Part shown: positions 7,995 through 16,388 of the stretch, piece after piece | How positions within the stretch are numbered: the first letter of the stretch is position 1 | Layout of the letters: every line of letters begins with the position of its first letter | Assembly: GCF_001936595.1 (NCBI RefSeq) | Contig: NZ_MLBG01000016.1 | Span: 1-55,135, forward strand | Direction of reading: 5' to 3' | From: Desulfovibrio sp. DV | Lineage (GTDB): Bacteria > Desulfobacterota > Desulfovibrionia > Desulfovibrionales > Desulfovibrionaceae | Length of the DNA stretch: 55,135 nucleotides | Notes under the pieces: generated by a model | What the model saw: only the letters and a program-made list of their open reading frames with translations | Databases searched by the model: none | What the model was told of the DNA's origin: nothing | Translations under genes and position numbers: made by a program

Positions 7995-9200
7995 TCAACG
8001 CAAAAGCCACAGGCCGGAAACGGCCAGCGTGGCCAGGGTGACGGGCAGGGCCACCCGGGCGTGGCGGCCAAAACCCAGGGAAATGCCCAGCAGCCCCGCC
8101 TGATCGGCCACGATCAGATTGGCAATGCTGCCCGGAAGAATCAGATTGCCGGCCAGGGTGCTGGAGACGGCCAGGAGCGTGGCCTGTTCCGGGCTGTTGT
8201 GGCCGGGCAGGAGCAGCATGACGGCCGGGACATTGGAGACGACGTTGGACAGGACGGCCGTCATGGTGAAAAGCCACACCGGCTGCTTCAGATCAATGCC
8301 AAGCGCCGCCACGCTCCGATAGGCCTCGTCAAGCAGGCCCACAGCCGCCACCTCGCGATTGACCACAAACAGGCCGAGAAAGAGCAGCAGCAACTGCCAG
8401 TCTACCAGGGCCAGGGTCTCGCGCGAGGCCATGCGCCGGCTGAGCAGCAAGACGGCGGCGCAGCCAAGGGCCGCGTTTTCCCTGGGTATGCCGCCCCAGA
8501 CAAAGACCACCATGCAAAGGCCAAGAGCCAGCAGGCCCTTGCCCGACTGCCAGGGGGAAAAAACCGGGGCAGGGATGGCCAGCACCACCTTGGGACCGCT
8601 GAAACGTCCCCGGAATCCCCACACCGTTCCGGCATAGGCGAGTAGCAGGCTTGCCGCCACGCAGGGCCACACGTCAAGCATGTAGCCGCCAAAGGAAAGG
8701 CGGGCCACCTGGCCGATGAGCATATTCTGGGGATTGCCGATGAGGGTGGCGGCCGAACCGATGTTGGCGGACAGGGCCAGACCGATGAGATAGGGCAAAG
8801 GGTTGAGCCCCCGGGCCAGGGTGGCTTCCACAATGATCGGCGTCATGGCCAGACAGACGATGTCGTTGGCCAACAGCGCGGATAAAACGGCGGCAGCGGC
8901 CATGAGGCGGGCCAGAAGCCCGGCCGGGCTGGCGGCGCTGGCCACAAGGACGCGGCTTACCCGGGTGTAGAAACCGCCCAGACGCAACTGGGCCGAAACC
9001 ACCATCAGCCCGAACAGCAGGGCCAGGGTCGGGACATCGGCCGCGCTCCAGGCCTCGGCCACGGTCATTGTCCCGGCCGCGACCAGGACAAGGGCCCCGA
9101 GAACGGCCGCACCGGTCCGATCCAGGGCCAGCCCAGGCAGGCGGCCAAGAATCATGGCGGCATAGACCACGATGAAAACGACGAGGACGAGGATAGGCAC
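7995..9200 (-). CDS. SLC13/ArsB-CitM-type anion permease
   Basis: A 401-residue polytopic membrane protein starting at GTG 9200, with roughly eleven hydrophobic segments and the family landmarks LANDIVCLAMTP in the middle and a matching LSNVVSNVPAVMLLLPG near residue 320, plus SANIGSAATLIGNPQNMLIG. These are the paired re-entrant-loop regions of the ion transporter superfamily (CitM, ArsB, DASS). It likely moves a carboxylate or oxyanion using an ion gradient. It is directly upstream of the PLP decarboxylase (17-base gap) and probably forms an operon with it. The ribosome site (AGGG, about 10 bases off) is weak. Confidence 0.8.
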   Translation of the reverse strand: MPILVLVVFIVVYAAMILGRLPGLALDRTGAAVLGALVLVAAGTMTVAEAWSAADVPTLALLFGLMVVSAQLRLGGFYTRVSRVLVASAASPAGLLARLMAAAAVLSALLANDIVCLAMTPIIVEATLARGLNPLPYLIGLALSANIGSAATLIGNPQNMLIGQVARLSFGGYMLDVWPCVAASLLLAYAGTVWGFRGRFSGPKVVLAIPAPVFSPWQSGKGLLALGLCMVVFVWGGIPRENAALGCAAVLLLSRRMASRETLALVDWQLLLLFLGLFVVNREVAAVGLLDEAYRSVAALGIDLKQPVWLFTMTAVLSNVVSNVPAVMLLLPGHNSPEQATLLAVSSTLAGNLILPGSIANLIVADQAGLLGISLGFGRHARVALPVTLATLAVSGLWLLR

Positions 9201-9236
9201 AGGGTATGGCCCTAATCAGGTTCGCGAAAAAAGTCC

Positions 9237-9266
9237 AAAAAAAAGGCGGCCCCCCGAGGAGCCGCC
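9237..9266 (-). terminator. Terminator after the carbonic anhydrase gene
   Basis: Read on the minus strand, GGCGGCTCC and GGGGCCGCC form a GC-rich stem followed by eight T residues (the A-tract 9237-9244 on the plus strand). It lies 19 bases after the carbonic anhydrase stop and keeps that transcript from running into the permease gene. Confidence 0.85.
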
Positions 9267-9284
9267 AAAGAACCGTTGGGCATA

Positions 9285-9998
9285 CTACTTGGCAAGCAGG
9301 GCGGCGTTGGAGGGGTGTTCCCCAAACCAGTGCACGTCCCCGGAATCGATGTCGTAAAGCGCGCCGACAACCTTGATCTTGCCGTCGGCTGCCATCTTTT
9401 TGAGCAACGGGCTTTTGGCGTAGGTGTCGGCGATGGCCTGCCACATGTTGGCCTCGATGGAACGGTTGATCAGTTCGGCCAGGTCGTCCGTGGCGAAACG
9501 GCTTTTCACGCTAGCCACGGCCGGCACGATGGGGGCCACCAGCTTGCCGATGTTCTCGGTGACATGCTCGCCCTTGACCACTGCCGTGACCGCGCCGCAC
9601 TTGGTGTGGGCCAGGACAACGACCAGGGGCGCGCCCAGGTGCTCGGCCCCATATTCCATGGTGCCGATCTCGTCGGTGTTGGCCACGTTGCCGGCCACAC
9701 GCACCACGAAGACATCGCCCACGCCCTGATCGAACAGGACCTCGACAGGAACCCGGGAATCGGCGCAGGACAGGACCGTGGCAAAGGGATGCTGGCCGCC
9801 CACCGCTGTCTCATGCCGCCGGGCGGCATCCTGGTGGGGGGCCACGGCCGCACCGGCCACATAGCGGGTGTTGCCTTCCTTGAGGCGGGCCAAGGCTTCA
9901 TCGGCCGTGATGCCGGCCCCGCCGGAAAAAGCCATGGCCGCCGTCGCCATGCACATTGTCAAAATCGCCACAGTCATCGCTGTAATGTACCGTTTCAT
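9285..9998 (-). CDS. Exported beta-class carbonic anhydrase
   Basis: The start is ATG 9998 (MKRYITAMTVAIL), with AGGAG six to eight bases upstream; the longer frame has no ribosome site. The 237-residue protein has a signal peptide cut near AMA-FSG (about residue 23), then the beta-CA zinc motifs: CADSR (Cys ligand with the Asp-Arg dyad) and HTKC (His and Cys ligands). It interconverts CO2 and bicarbonate in the periplasm. In a sulfate reducer this would help handle CO2 from formate or lactate oxidation. It is monocistronic, with its own promoter and terminator. Most beta-CAs are cytoplasmic, so the signal peptide is notable. Confidence 0.9.
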   Translation of the reverse strand: MKRYITAMTVAILTMCMATAAMAFSGGAGITADEALARLKEGNTRYVAGAAVAPHQDAARRHETAVGGQHPFATVLSCADSRVPVEVLFDQGVGDVFVVRVAGNVANTDEIGTMEYGAEHLGAPLVVVLAHTKCGAVTAVVKGEHVTENIGKLVAPIVPAVASVKSRFATDDLAELINRSIEANMWQAIADTYAKSPLLKKMAADGKIKVVGALYDIDSGDVHWFGEHPSNAALLAK

Positions 9999-10039
9999 CA
10001 CGACTCCTCCCTGCCTGGGTGTAAAATGGAAATTTTCCC

Positions 10040-10069
10040 ATCCTAACGCACAGAGCCGGTCCTGGTCAA
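10040..10069 (-). promoter_or_regulatory. Predicted sigma-70 promoter of the carbonic anhydrase gene
   Basis: On the minus strand TTGACC (10069-10064) is separated by 18 bases from TAGGAT (10045-10040), placing the transcript start about 35 bases before the ATG. A near-palindrome TGGGAAAATTTCCA lies at 10027-10040 between promoter and ribosome site and could be an operator. Confidence 0.5.
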
Positions 10070-10089
10070 AAACATTTCGCCACGGCCCC

Positions 10090-10119
10090 TTTACGTCCAG
10101 GGCGTCCGCCGGATACAAT
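10090..10119 (+). promoter_or_regulatory. Possible sigma-70 promoter of the membrane/spermidine-synthase fusion
   Basis: TTTACG, an 18-base spacer and TACAAT lie about 50 bases before the ATG at 10170. The -10 box matches five of six consensus bases; the -35 box is weaker. Confidence 0.4.
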
Positions 10120-10169
10120 CTGGCATTCCTGAATGATGCCTTGATCGTAGGGCATCGGCGGAGCCGACA

Positions 10170-11657
10170 ATGCTTCAACTCGTGGTTTTTGGCTGCGGCG
10201 CGGCGGTCATGGTCCTGGAAATTGTCGGGGCGCGCATCCTGGCCCCGTTTCTCGGGACCTCGATTGTGGTCTGGACCGGACTGATCGGCGTGGTCATGGC
10301 CAGCCTGTCCCTGGGCTACTGGCAGGGCGGGCGCATCGCCGACCGCCATCCCACGGCCCGGGCCTTGTCCGTGGTCATCCTGCTGGCCGCCATCCTGACG
10401 GCCGCCACCGCCGTCACCAAGGCCCTGCTCCTGGCCTTCCTGGCCGGGCATGGCCTGGGTCCGCGCCTGGGAGTCATTGCCGCCGCCCTGCTCCTGTTTG
10501 CCCCGGCAGCCGGGCTGCTTGGCATGGTGTCGCCCTTTGCCGTGCGCCTGACCCTGCGCGACGCGGCCACGGCCGGAGCCACGGCCGGACGCCTCTATGC
10601 CCTCTCAACCCTGGGCAGCATCGTCGGCACCTTTGCCGCCGGATTCGTCCTGGTGGCCGCCCTGGGTTCCACTACCATTTTACTGGTCACGGCCGCCTTT
10701 CTGGCCGCCCTGTCCCTGGCCGCCTCCCGCACGGACGTCCGGGCCAAGGGGGCCGCCTTCGGCATCATCCTGCTGTGCGGCCTGTGGCTGGCGGCCGAGA
10801 ATGCCATGCTGGCCGAAGCCGGCATCCACGACGTGGACACCGCTTACGGCCGGGTTCTGGTCTATCAGGGAATGGACCCGGTCTCGGCCCGGCCCATCCG
10901 GGTCATGGCCACCGGCCCGGCCCGCTGCCAATCCGCCATGTATCCCGATGCGCCGGACGAACTGGCCCTGGATTACACCCGCTTTTTCACCCTGGGCCTG
11001 GATATGGCTCCGGCTACGCCCAACGTGCTGGTCATCGGCGGCGGAGCCTTCAGCTTTCCCCGCCATGTCCTGGAGAAGCGGCCGCAAGCCTCTGTCACCG
11101 TGATTGAACTCGACCCCGGAGTGACGGAGCTGGCTTCACGGCATTTCGGCCTTGCCCCGCATCCGGGCCTGACCATCGTCCACGAGGACGCCAGAATGGT
11201 CCTCAATCGTCCGGGCGGACCCTATGATCTTATTTATCTCGACGCTTTCGGCACGGACTACGCCCCGCCTTTCCATCTGGTGACCCGGGAGGCGGCCACC
11301 CGCCTTCGCGCCCAACTCGCCCCGGACGGCGCGGTCATGGTCAATGCCATCGGCCCAATCGAAGGCGACGGGTCGCGCTTTGTCCGCTCCCTGGCCGCCA
11401 CCTTTGCCGCCGTCTTTCCCGATGTGGCCCTCTACGCCCTGGGCAGTCCCCACGAGCCCCGGACGGCCCAGAACGTTATGCTGGTGGCCAGAAACCAGCC
11501 TGGTCCCATGCCTGAGCCCAACGATTCGGAATTGCGGCGTTTTCTGGGCCAGCGCCTTGCTCCCGCCCAGGGAGCCGAGGGAGCCGGGGCCATGGTGCTC
11601 ACCGACGAGCACGCGCCGGTGGAATGGATGTGCGCCCTGCTTTTCGGCAACGACTAG
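10170..11657 (+). CDS. Membrane-anchored spermidine-synthase-like protein
   Basis: ATG 10170 has GGAG about seven bases upstream. The N-terminal 230 residues of this 495-residue protein contain about seven membrane helices (ARILAPFLGTSIVVWTGLIG start). The C-terminal half is a SAM-binding spermidine-synthase-like domain with motif I VLVIGGGAFSFP, acidic loop VIELDPGVTELA and YDLIYLDAFGTDYAPP. True spermidine synthases transfer aminopropyl groups from decarboxylated SAM to putrescine; membrane fusions of this type are widespread and their substrates are mostly unknown. A larger relative is encoded at 25734. The stop shares a CTAG with the convergent exonuclease gene. Confidence 0.85.
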   Translation: MLQLVVFGCGAAVMVLEIVGARILAPFLGTSIVVWTGLIGVVMASLSLGYWQGGRIADRHPTARALSVVILLAAILTAATAVTKALLLAFLAGHGLGPRLGVIAAALLLFAPAAGLLGMVSPFAVRLTLRDAATAGATAGRLYALSTLGSIVGTFAAGFVLVAALGSTTILLVTAAFLAALSLAASRTDVRAKGAAFGIILLCGLWLAAENAMLAEAGIHDVDTAYGRVLVYQGMDPVSARPIRVMATGPARCQSAMYPDAPDELALDYTRFFTLGLDMAPATPNVLVIGGGAFSFPRHVLEKRPQASVTVIELDPGVTELASRHFGLAPHPGLTIVHEDARMVLNRPGGPYDLIYLDAFGTDYAPPFHLVTREAATRLRAQLAPDGAVMVNAIGPIEGDGSRFVRSLAATFAAVFPDVALYALGSPHEPRTAQNVMLVARNQPGPMPEPNDSELRRFLGQRLAPAQGAEGAGAMVLTDEHAPVEWMCALLFGND

Positions 11658-12418
11658 CGGCAGTCGAGTTCAAGCCCGACCGGGCAATGGTCCGAGCCCA
11701 TGACCGAAGACTCGATCCAGGCCCGTTTGACCTTGGGCCGCAGTTCCTCGGACACGAAGAAATAGTCGATGCGCCAGCCCACGTTACGGTCCCGGGCCTT
11801 GAAGCGGTAGTCCCACCATGTATAGTGGCCGGGACCGGGCTCGAACATGCGGAAGGTGTCCACGTAGCCGGCGGCCGTGAACCGGTCGAGCCAGGCCCGC
11901 TCCTCAGGCAAAAAGCCCGACGTCTTTTCGTTGGCCTTGGCGTTTTTGAGGTCAAGGGCGGTGTGGGCAGTGTTGAAGTCGCCGCAGACCACAATAGGTT
12001 TGCGGCAGCGAAGGTCCTCGGCATGGGCCAGAAAGGCGTCGTAATAGGCAAGTTTGTAGGCCAGACGCTCGGGTCCCTGCCCACCGTTGGGAAAATAGAC
12101 GTTGAAGAAATAAAACTCTTCGAATTCCAGCTGTAAAAGCCGCCCTTCTCCGCCAAAGACGGCATCGGGCAATTCCGTGGCGATCGACAACGGCTCAACC
12201 CGATACAGGCAACCCACGCCGGAATAGCCTTTTTTCACTGTGGAACTCGACCAGACGGCCTTGTAGCCGGCTGTGCCGGGAAAATCCGCCTCATGCCCGG
12301 GCTGTATCTTGGACTCCTGCACTCCGGCCACATCCGCGCCACTGCCCGAGAGCCACTCCCAGAACCCTTTCTGCACCACAGCCCGCAGGCCGTTAACGTT
12401 CCAGCTCACTAAAATCAT
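11654..12418 (-). CDS. xth: Exodeoxyribonuclease III
   Basis: A 254-residue member of the AP-endonuclease/exonuclease III family, normal length for the family. Motifs are complete: NVNGLRA (Asn), QESKI (catalytic Glu), YFPNGGQ, CGDFNTAHTALDL (Asp/Asn), RIDYFF and SDHCPVG (Asp-His). It cuts DNA 5' of abasic sites and removes 3' blocking groups in base-excision repair. An endonuclease III gene, another step of the same pathway, lies at 25026. The HD-GYP gene lies nine bases upstream on the same strand, so co-transcription is possible. Confidence 0.93.
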   Translation of the reverse strand: MILVSWNVNGLRAVVQKGFWEWLSGSGADVAGVQESKIQPGHEADFPGTAGYKAVWSSSTVKKGYSGVGCLYRVEPLSIATELPDAVFGGEGRLLQLEFEEFYFFNVYFPNGGQGPERLAYKLAYYDAFLAHAEDLRCRKPIVVCGDFNTAHTALDLKNAKANEKTSGFLPEERAWLDRFTAAGYVDTFRMFEPGPGHYTWWDYRFKARDRNVGWRIDYFFVSEELRPKVKRAWIESSVMGSDHCPVGLELDCR

Positions 12419-12427
12419 GCAATAATC

Positions 12428-14176
12428 CTACTCCGTTTGTGCACGCTCGTTTGCGTCATCGATCCCGTCAAACATGGCCAGAAACGCTGCCGCGCAGGTC
12501 GGACAGAACTGCCGCCCGGCTTCTTCCCGAAGGATATCCAGGGCCTGGCCCAACTTCATGCCTTTGCGGTAAGGCCGGTCGGTGGTCATGGCGTCAAAGG
12601 CGTCGGCAATGGCGATGATGCGCGCCCCAAGCGGAATTTCCTCGCCCAGGATGGCCGTGGGATAGCCCTGGCCGTCCCAACGCTCGTGATGGAGCAAAAT
12701 AAGCGGCAGAACCGGGGCCAGGGAGACGATGGGACGCAGGATTTCCGCGCCGATGACGGCATGCTCCTGGATGCTGGCGTATTCCTCGGGAGTGAGCCGG
12801 CCGGGCTTCAAGAGCACCGCGTCGCGCACGCCGATCTTGCCGATGTCGTGCAGATTGGCCCCGATCTCCAGGTTGCGCAGTTCCTTGTCGTCAAGGCCCA
12901 TGGCCCGGCCCAGGCGCATGGCCATGCGCGACACCCGGGCGGTGTGGCCCTTGGTGTATTCGTCCCGGGCCTCCAGGGCAGTGATCAGGGCCGACATGCT
13001 CGACAGGACGTGCTCGTGCTCTTTTTTCAGGTGGCGGTAGCTCTCGCCGAGCAGTTGCTCCACCACGAGCAGCATCTTTTCCACGTCAAAAGGTTTGACG
13101 AAATAGCGGGACACCCCAAGGCGTTCGCCGCGTTTGATGTCACTGACATGGCCCCGGGCGCTCATGATGACCACCAGGGTGTTGCGCAATTCCGGGTGGT
13201 CCCGGATGCATTCGCACAGGGCGTAGCCGTCCATCTCCGGCATCTCGATGTCGGTCACCACCACGTCGGGTTGCTCTGCCAAAGCGATGCTCAGGGCTGT
13301 GGCCCCGTTTTCGGCCGTCAGGACACAGTGGCCGTTTTTGATGAAGCTGTGGCGCAGGAGTTCGCGAGTGAGCTTGCTGTCGTCGACGACCAGAATCTTG
13401 TTGTGGCGTTTGCGCTCAGCCACATCCAGGTGCTCGGAGACTTTGCTGGAGAGCATCTCGGCGGTAAAGGACTTAAGCAGGTAGTCGTCGGCCCCGCAGG
13501 TGAAAGCCGTGTCCATGTCAATGGGGTTGTCGCTGCTCGACAGGATGATGACCGGCAGATAGCGCCCGGGGTTGTCTTCCTTGAGGCGACGGCACAACTC
13601 GAGTCCCGACATGCCCGGGAGCAGGACGCTGGTCAGCACCAACTCAAAGGAGCGCTTGCGGCAAAGCGACAGGGCCGCTTCGGCATGATGGGCGGGCACG
13701 ACCCGGAAACCGCTTCCAGCCAGGGCCGCCCGGACCACATGGAGCAGCGTCCGGCCGCCATCGACGAACAAAATTTCCCGGGATCCGGGCACATTCGGCC
13801 GCTGGGCCAGGGTGTGTTTGAATTCGCCGATGACCTGGGCCAGATTCAGGCGATTGACCGGATGGACGTCTTCCCCCAGAGGATGGCAGGCCAGATCGCG
13901 CTCTTCCTGGGTTTCGTCAAACGGGCGCAGACACAACACCGGCAGTTCCCGCCCCAGCGTGGCCGCAGCCGCGCGAACATGTTCGAGGATCTGGCCGCAC
14001 TCGACTGCGGCATAGGAATCCTGGATGAGCACGACATCAGGCGGGGGATCAGCGGCAGCCAGGGCGGCCGGAGCCTCTTCCGGGGACAAAAAATGGTAAT
14101 CGACCTCGGTGGTGAGGTAGATCTTGCTGAGAAACGCCCGGTAAAAGACGATATCAATGATACTTACGACACGCAT
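12428..14176 (-). CDS. HD-GYP response regulator with degenerate receivers
   Basis: The start at 14176 has GGAG six bases upstream. The 582-residue protein has three receiver-like segments. The first (1-120) lacks recognisable acidic residues; the second (134-250) has Ser183 where the phospho-acceptor should be (LTSVLLPGMSG); the third (258-375) is intact, with DD265-266, acceptor Asp309 (VVTDIEMPEMDG) and Lys361. The HD-GYP domain (about 390-570) has HD443-444 and HHERWDGQGYP at 496-506, the features of active c-di-GMP phosphodiesterases. The protein likely lowers c-di-GMP on phosphorylation of Asp309. The cysteines in QFCPTCAAAF near the C-terminus are usual in this subgroup. No kinase is adjacent. 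Confidence 0.9.
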   Translation of the reverse strand: MRVVSIIDIVFYRAFLSKIYLTTEVDYHFLSPEEAPAALAAADPPPDVVLIQDSYAAVECGQILEHVRAAAATLGRELPVLCLRPFDETQEERDLACHPLGEDVHPVNRLNLAQVIGEFKHTLAQRPNVPGSREILFVDGGRTLLHVVRAALAGSGFRVVPAHHAEAALSLCRKRSFELVLTSVLLPGMSGLELCRRLKEDNPGRYLPVIILSSSDNPIDMDTAFTCGADDYLLKSFTAEMLSSKVSEHLDVAERKRHNKILVVDDSKLTRELLRHSFIKNGHCVLTAENGATALSIALAEQPDVVVTDIEMPEMDGYALCECIRDHPELRNTLVVIMSARGHVSDIKRGERLGVSRYFVKPFDVEKMLLVVEQLLGESYRHLKKEHEHVLSSMSALITALEARDEYTKGHTARVSRMAMRLGRAMGLDDKELRNLEIGANLHDIGKIGVRDAVLLKPGRLTPEEYASIQEHAVIGAEILRPIVSLAPVLPLILLHHERWDGQGYPTAILGEEIPLGARIIAIADAFDAMTTDRPYRKGMKLGQALDILREEAGRQFCPTCAAAFLAMFDGIDDANERAQTE

Positions 14177-14287
14177 CGCCAGCTCCGCAAAGGCCTTTCC
14201 CGCACTGCCGCCGCCCCACGCCGACGGATCAAAGCCACCCCTGGCCGGCTCAAGGGCACTTCCCTGGCGCTCTGGCGTCGGTGAGGG

Positions 14288-14959
14288 TCATACGATGCGG
14301 CACAGACGGGCGCTGAGGCCTTCCGGTCCCAGTTCGATGCGGGCGTAGCCGCCGGCGGCCAGGGCCCCGGGATTGACGACGACAGTGCGGCCCAGGGTGT
14401 CCATGGCCGTGGACTCGTGAATATGGCCGGTCAGGCAGACATCAGGCTGGACGCGCTCGATAAAATCCCGCACGGCCCGGCTGCCCACATGGGTCCCTGC
14501 CCCCACCCTGTCGGTTGCGGTGCCAAGGGGCGGCGTGTGGGAAACAAGCACCAGATGCGGGCAATGGGCCACTGTCTCGTAGGCCGCCTCAAGCCAGGCC
14601 CCAATCCGGTCCTCACCGGCCTCGCTCGGAGTGCCAAAGGGCGTCGGCGTGGACCAGCCGCAGCCGAAAAAGCCCACACCCTGGGCGGTGACCCGGCCGG
14701 TGGCGTGGATGTTTATGCCTTCCCCGGTGAGGTAGGCGTCCACCTCGGCCTTGTCCATGTTGCCGATCTGGGCCAGGATGACCGGGTTGACGCCGCGAAT
14801 GGCCTCGATGACCCGTTTGGCCGCAGCCACGCCGCCCTTGATGGTCAGATCGCCGCTAACGACAATGCCCGAGGCGCTGTCGAGGTCGGGGATCCGCCGA
14901 AGGAGCGAAATATCGTCGTGGATGTCGCCCATGCCTAGCCAAAATGCCCTGCCGGTCAT
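14288..14959 (-). CDS. Metallophosphoesterase (YfcE/MJ0936-like)
   Basis: The start is ATG 14959 (MTGRAFWLGMGD), with GGAGG six bases upstream. The 223-residue protein carries calcineurin-like metal motifs in order: GDIHDD, VSGDLT, IGNMD (Met where many family members have His or Cys), VSHTPPLG and TGHIHES. The Asn-x-Asp form of motif III fits the YfcE phosphodiesterase branch more than serine/threonine phosphatases. It is probably a cytoplasmic di-metal phosphodiesterase of unknown substrate. It is divergent from the folate gene at 15033 and lies 111 bases before the HD-GYP gene. Confidence 0.85.
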   Translation of the reverse strand: MTGRAFWLGMGDIHDDISLLRRIPDLDSASGIVVSGDLTIKGGVAAAKRVIEAIRGVNPVILAQIGNMDKAEVDAYLTGEGINIHATGRVTAQGVGFFGCGWSTPTPFGTPSEAGEDRIGAWLEAAYETVAHCPHLVLVSHTPPLGTATDRVGAGTHVGSRAVRDFIERVQPDVCLTGHIHESTAMDTLGRTVVVNPGALAAGGYARIELGPEGLSARLCRIV

Positions 14960-15032
14960 CACTGCCTCCATCAGCCGGGTATGCACCCCCGCCCTTCCCT
15001 TGGCGGGATTCGCTTGCTACTATGAAACGGTT

Positions 15033-15671
15033 GTGAAAACATTGCAACCAGATCAACCCGCCATAAGCGACCAGAAGCGCAGCCTATCCGCCGCCAAGGA
15101 CGACCTGCGCCGACAGATGCTGGCCGGGCGTGCCGCCTTGGCCGAGACTGATGCGTCGTTGGCCAGCCAAGCCGTGGCCGCGCAGGTGTTCTCCCTGCCC
15201 GCCTACCGCAATGCCCGGGAAATTGCCGCCTATCTGCCCATTAAAAACGAAGTGGACGCCGCACTTGTGGCCGAAAAGGCCCTGGCCGACGGCAAACGCC
15301 TGCTCCTGCCCCGCTGTCGCAACGACGCCCCCGGGCTGCTTGATCTGGGCTGTGTCTCCTGCCTGTCCGATGTCGTAGCCGGCCGCTTTGGCATCCTGGA
15401 ACCCCGGCAGGCCCTCTGTCGCCCCCCAGAAGCCTTTGCCCCGGACCTGATCCTGGTTCCCGGGCTGGCTTTCGATCGGCGCGGCAACCGGCTGGGCTTT
15501 GGCGGCGGCTACTACGACCGGCTGCTGGCCCTGCCCATGGCTGCAGCTGCCTTCGTCGTCGGCCTGGGCTACGCCTTCCAACTGGTCGACCACCTTCCAG
15601 CCGAGCCGTGGGACCGGCCGGTCAACGCCGTTGTCACCGACCGGCAAACCCTCCTCGTGCCGCCATTATGA
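15033..15671 (+). CDS. 5-formyltetrahydrofolate cyclo-ligase
   Basis: The protein converts 5-formyl-THF to 5,10-methenyl-THF with ATP, salvaging a stored folate. Family marks: the basic N-terminal helix KDDLRRQMLAGRAALAETD, PIKNEVD, and the C-terminal substrate loop LVPGLAFDRRGNRLGFGGGY followed by YDR. GTG 15033 is taken as start because it gives a 212-residue product of near-normal length, but no strong ribosome site supports any candidate. The stop overlaps the next gene as ATGA (15668-15671), showing translational coupling. Confidence 0.88.
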   Translation: MKTLQPDQPAISDQKRSLSAAKDDLRRQMLAGRAALAETDASLASQAVAAQVFSLPAYRNAREIAAYLPIKNEVDAALVAEKALADGKRLLLPRCRNDAPGLLDLGCVSCLSDVVAGRFGILEPRQALCRPPEAFAPDLILVPGLAFDRRGNRLGFGGGYYDRLLALPMAAAAFVVGLGYAFQLVDHLPAEPWDRPVNAVVTDRQTLLVPPL

Positions 15672-16387
15672 ACACCATTCCCTTTGTCTTTCCCGACATC
15701 CCGAATGTGGCCTGCGCCTTTGGCCTGGGTCCGGACACCATGGCCTTTGCCGGCGGCGCCGATCCGGCCGCTGTGACGGCGCTGCGCACCGCTCTCAAAG
15801 GCGAACTGGGCTTTGCCGCCTGGCATTCGCTGCGTCAGGTGCATGGCGTGGATATGATTTTCGAGCCGGAATTCGAGACCCTCGCCCGTCCGAGCATCGA
15901 GGCCGGCGACGGCATGACCGAAACCCGTCCGGGCCATGCCCTGGCCATCAAGACGGCCGACTGCCAGCCGGTGCTGCTCGCCCATGCCTCAGGGCGCTAC
16001 ATCATGGCCCTGCATGTGGGCTGGCGGGGCAATGTCCAGGATTTCTGCGCCCGGGCCGTGCGCTCGTTTTGCGTGCGCTACGGGCTTTCCCCGCACGAGC
16101 TTTCGGCCGTACGCGGCCCGAGCCTTGGCCCGGGGGAGTCGCAGTTCACCGCCTTTGACAGCGAATTTGGCGAGGCCTTTCGGCCCTACTACGACCACCG
16201 CACATGCCGGGTCGATCTGTGGCGTCTCACCCGGGACCAACTCATTGCCGCCGGCCTGGACCGGGATCGCATCTTTGCCCTGGACCTGTGCACCAAAAGC
16301 CTGCCGCAGTTTTTTCCTACCGCCGCGACAAAACCACCGGCCGCCAGGCCAGCCTCATCTGGATCAGGGAACAGGAAAATCCGGTGA
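15668..16387 (+). CDS. Laccase-domain (YfiH/PgeF-like) protein with probable 3' frameshift
   Basis: ATG 15668 overlaps the upstream stop as ATGA. The family acts as multicopper-type polyphenol oxidase, purine nucleoside phosphorylase or peptidoglycan amidase-editing factor, depending on member. Residues seen: HSLRQVHGVDM, KTADCQPVLL (Cys), LHVGWRGN (His). The frame ends with a C-terminus unlike the family (PTAATKPPAARPASSGSG). One added T in the T6 run 16310-16315 would give LPQFFSYRRDKTTGRQASLIWI in two steps, the normal family ending, and move the stop to 16390-16392. The working gene is therefore probably 15668-16392 with one base lost here, either in reality or in sequencing. Confidence 0.8.
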   Translation: MNTIPFVFPDIPNVACAFGLGPDTMAFAGGADPAAVTALRTALKGELGFAAWHSLRQVHGVDMIFEPEFETLARPSIEAGDGMTETRPGHALAIKTADCQPVLLAHASGRYIMALHVGWRGNVQDFCARAVRSFCVRYGLSPHELSAVRGPSLGPGESQFTAFDSEFGEAFRPYYDHRTCRVDLWRLTRDQLIAAGLDRDRIFALDLCTKSLPQFFPTAATKPPAARPASSGSGNRKIR

Positions 16388-16388
16388 C

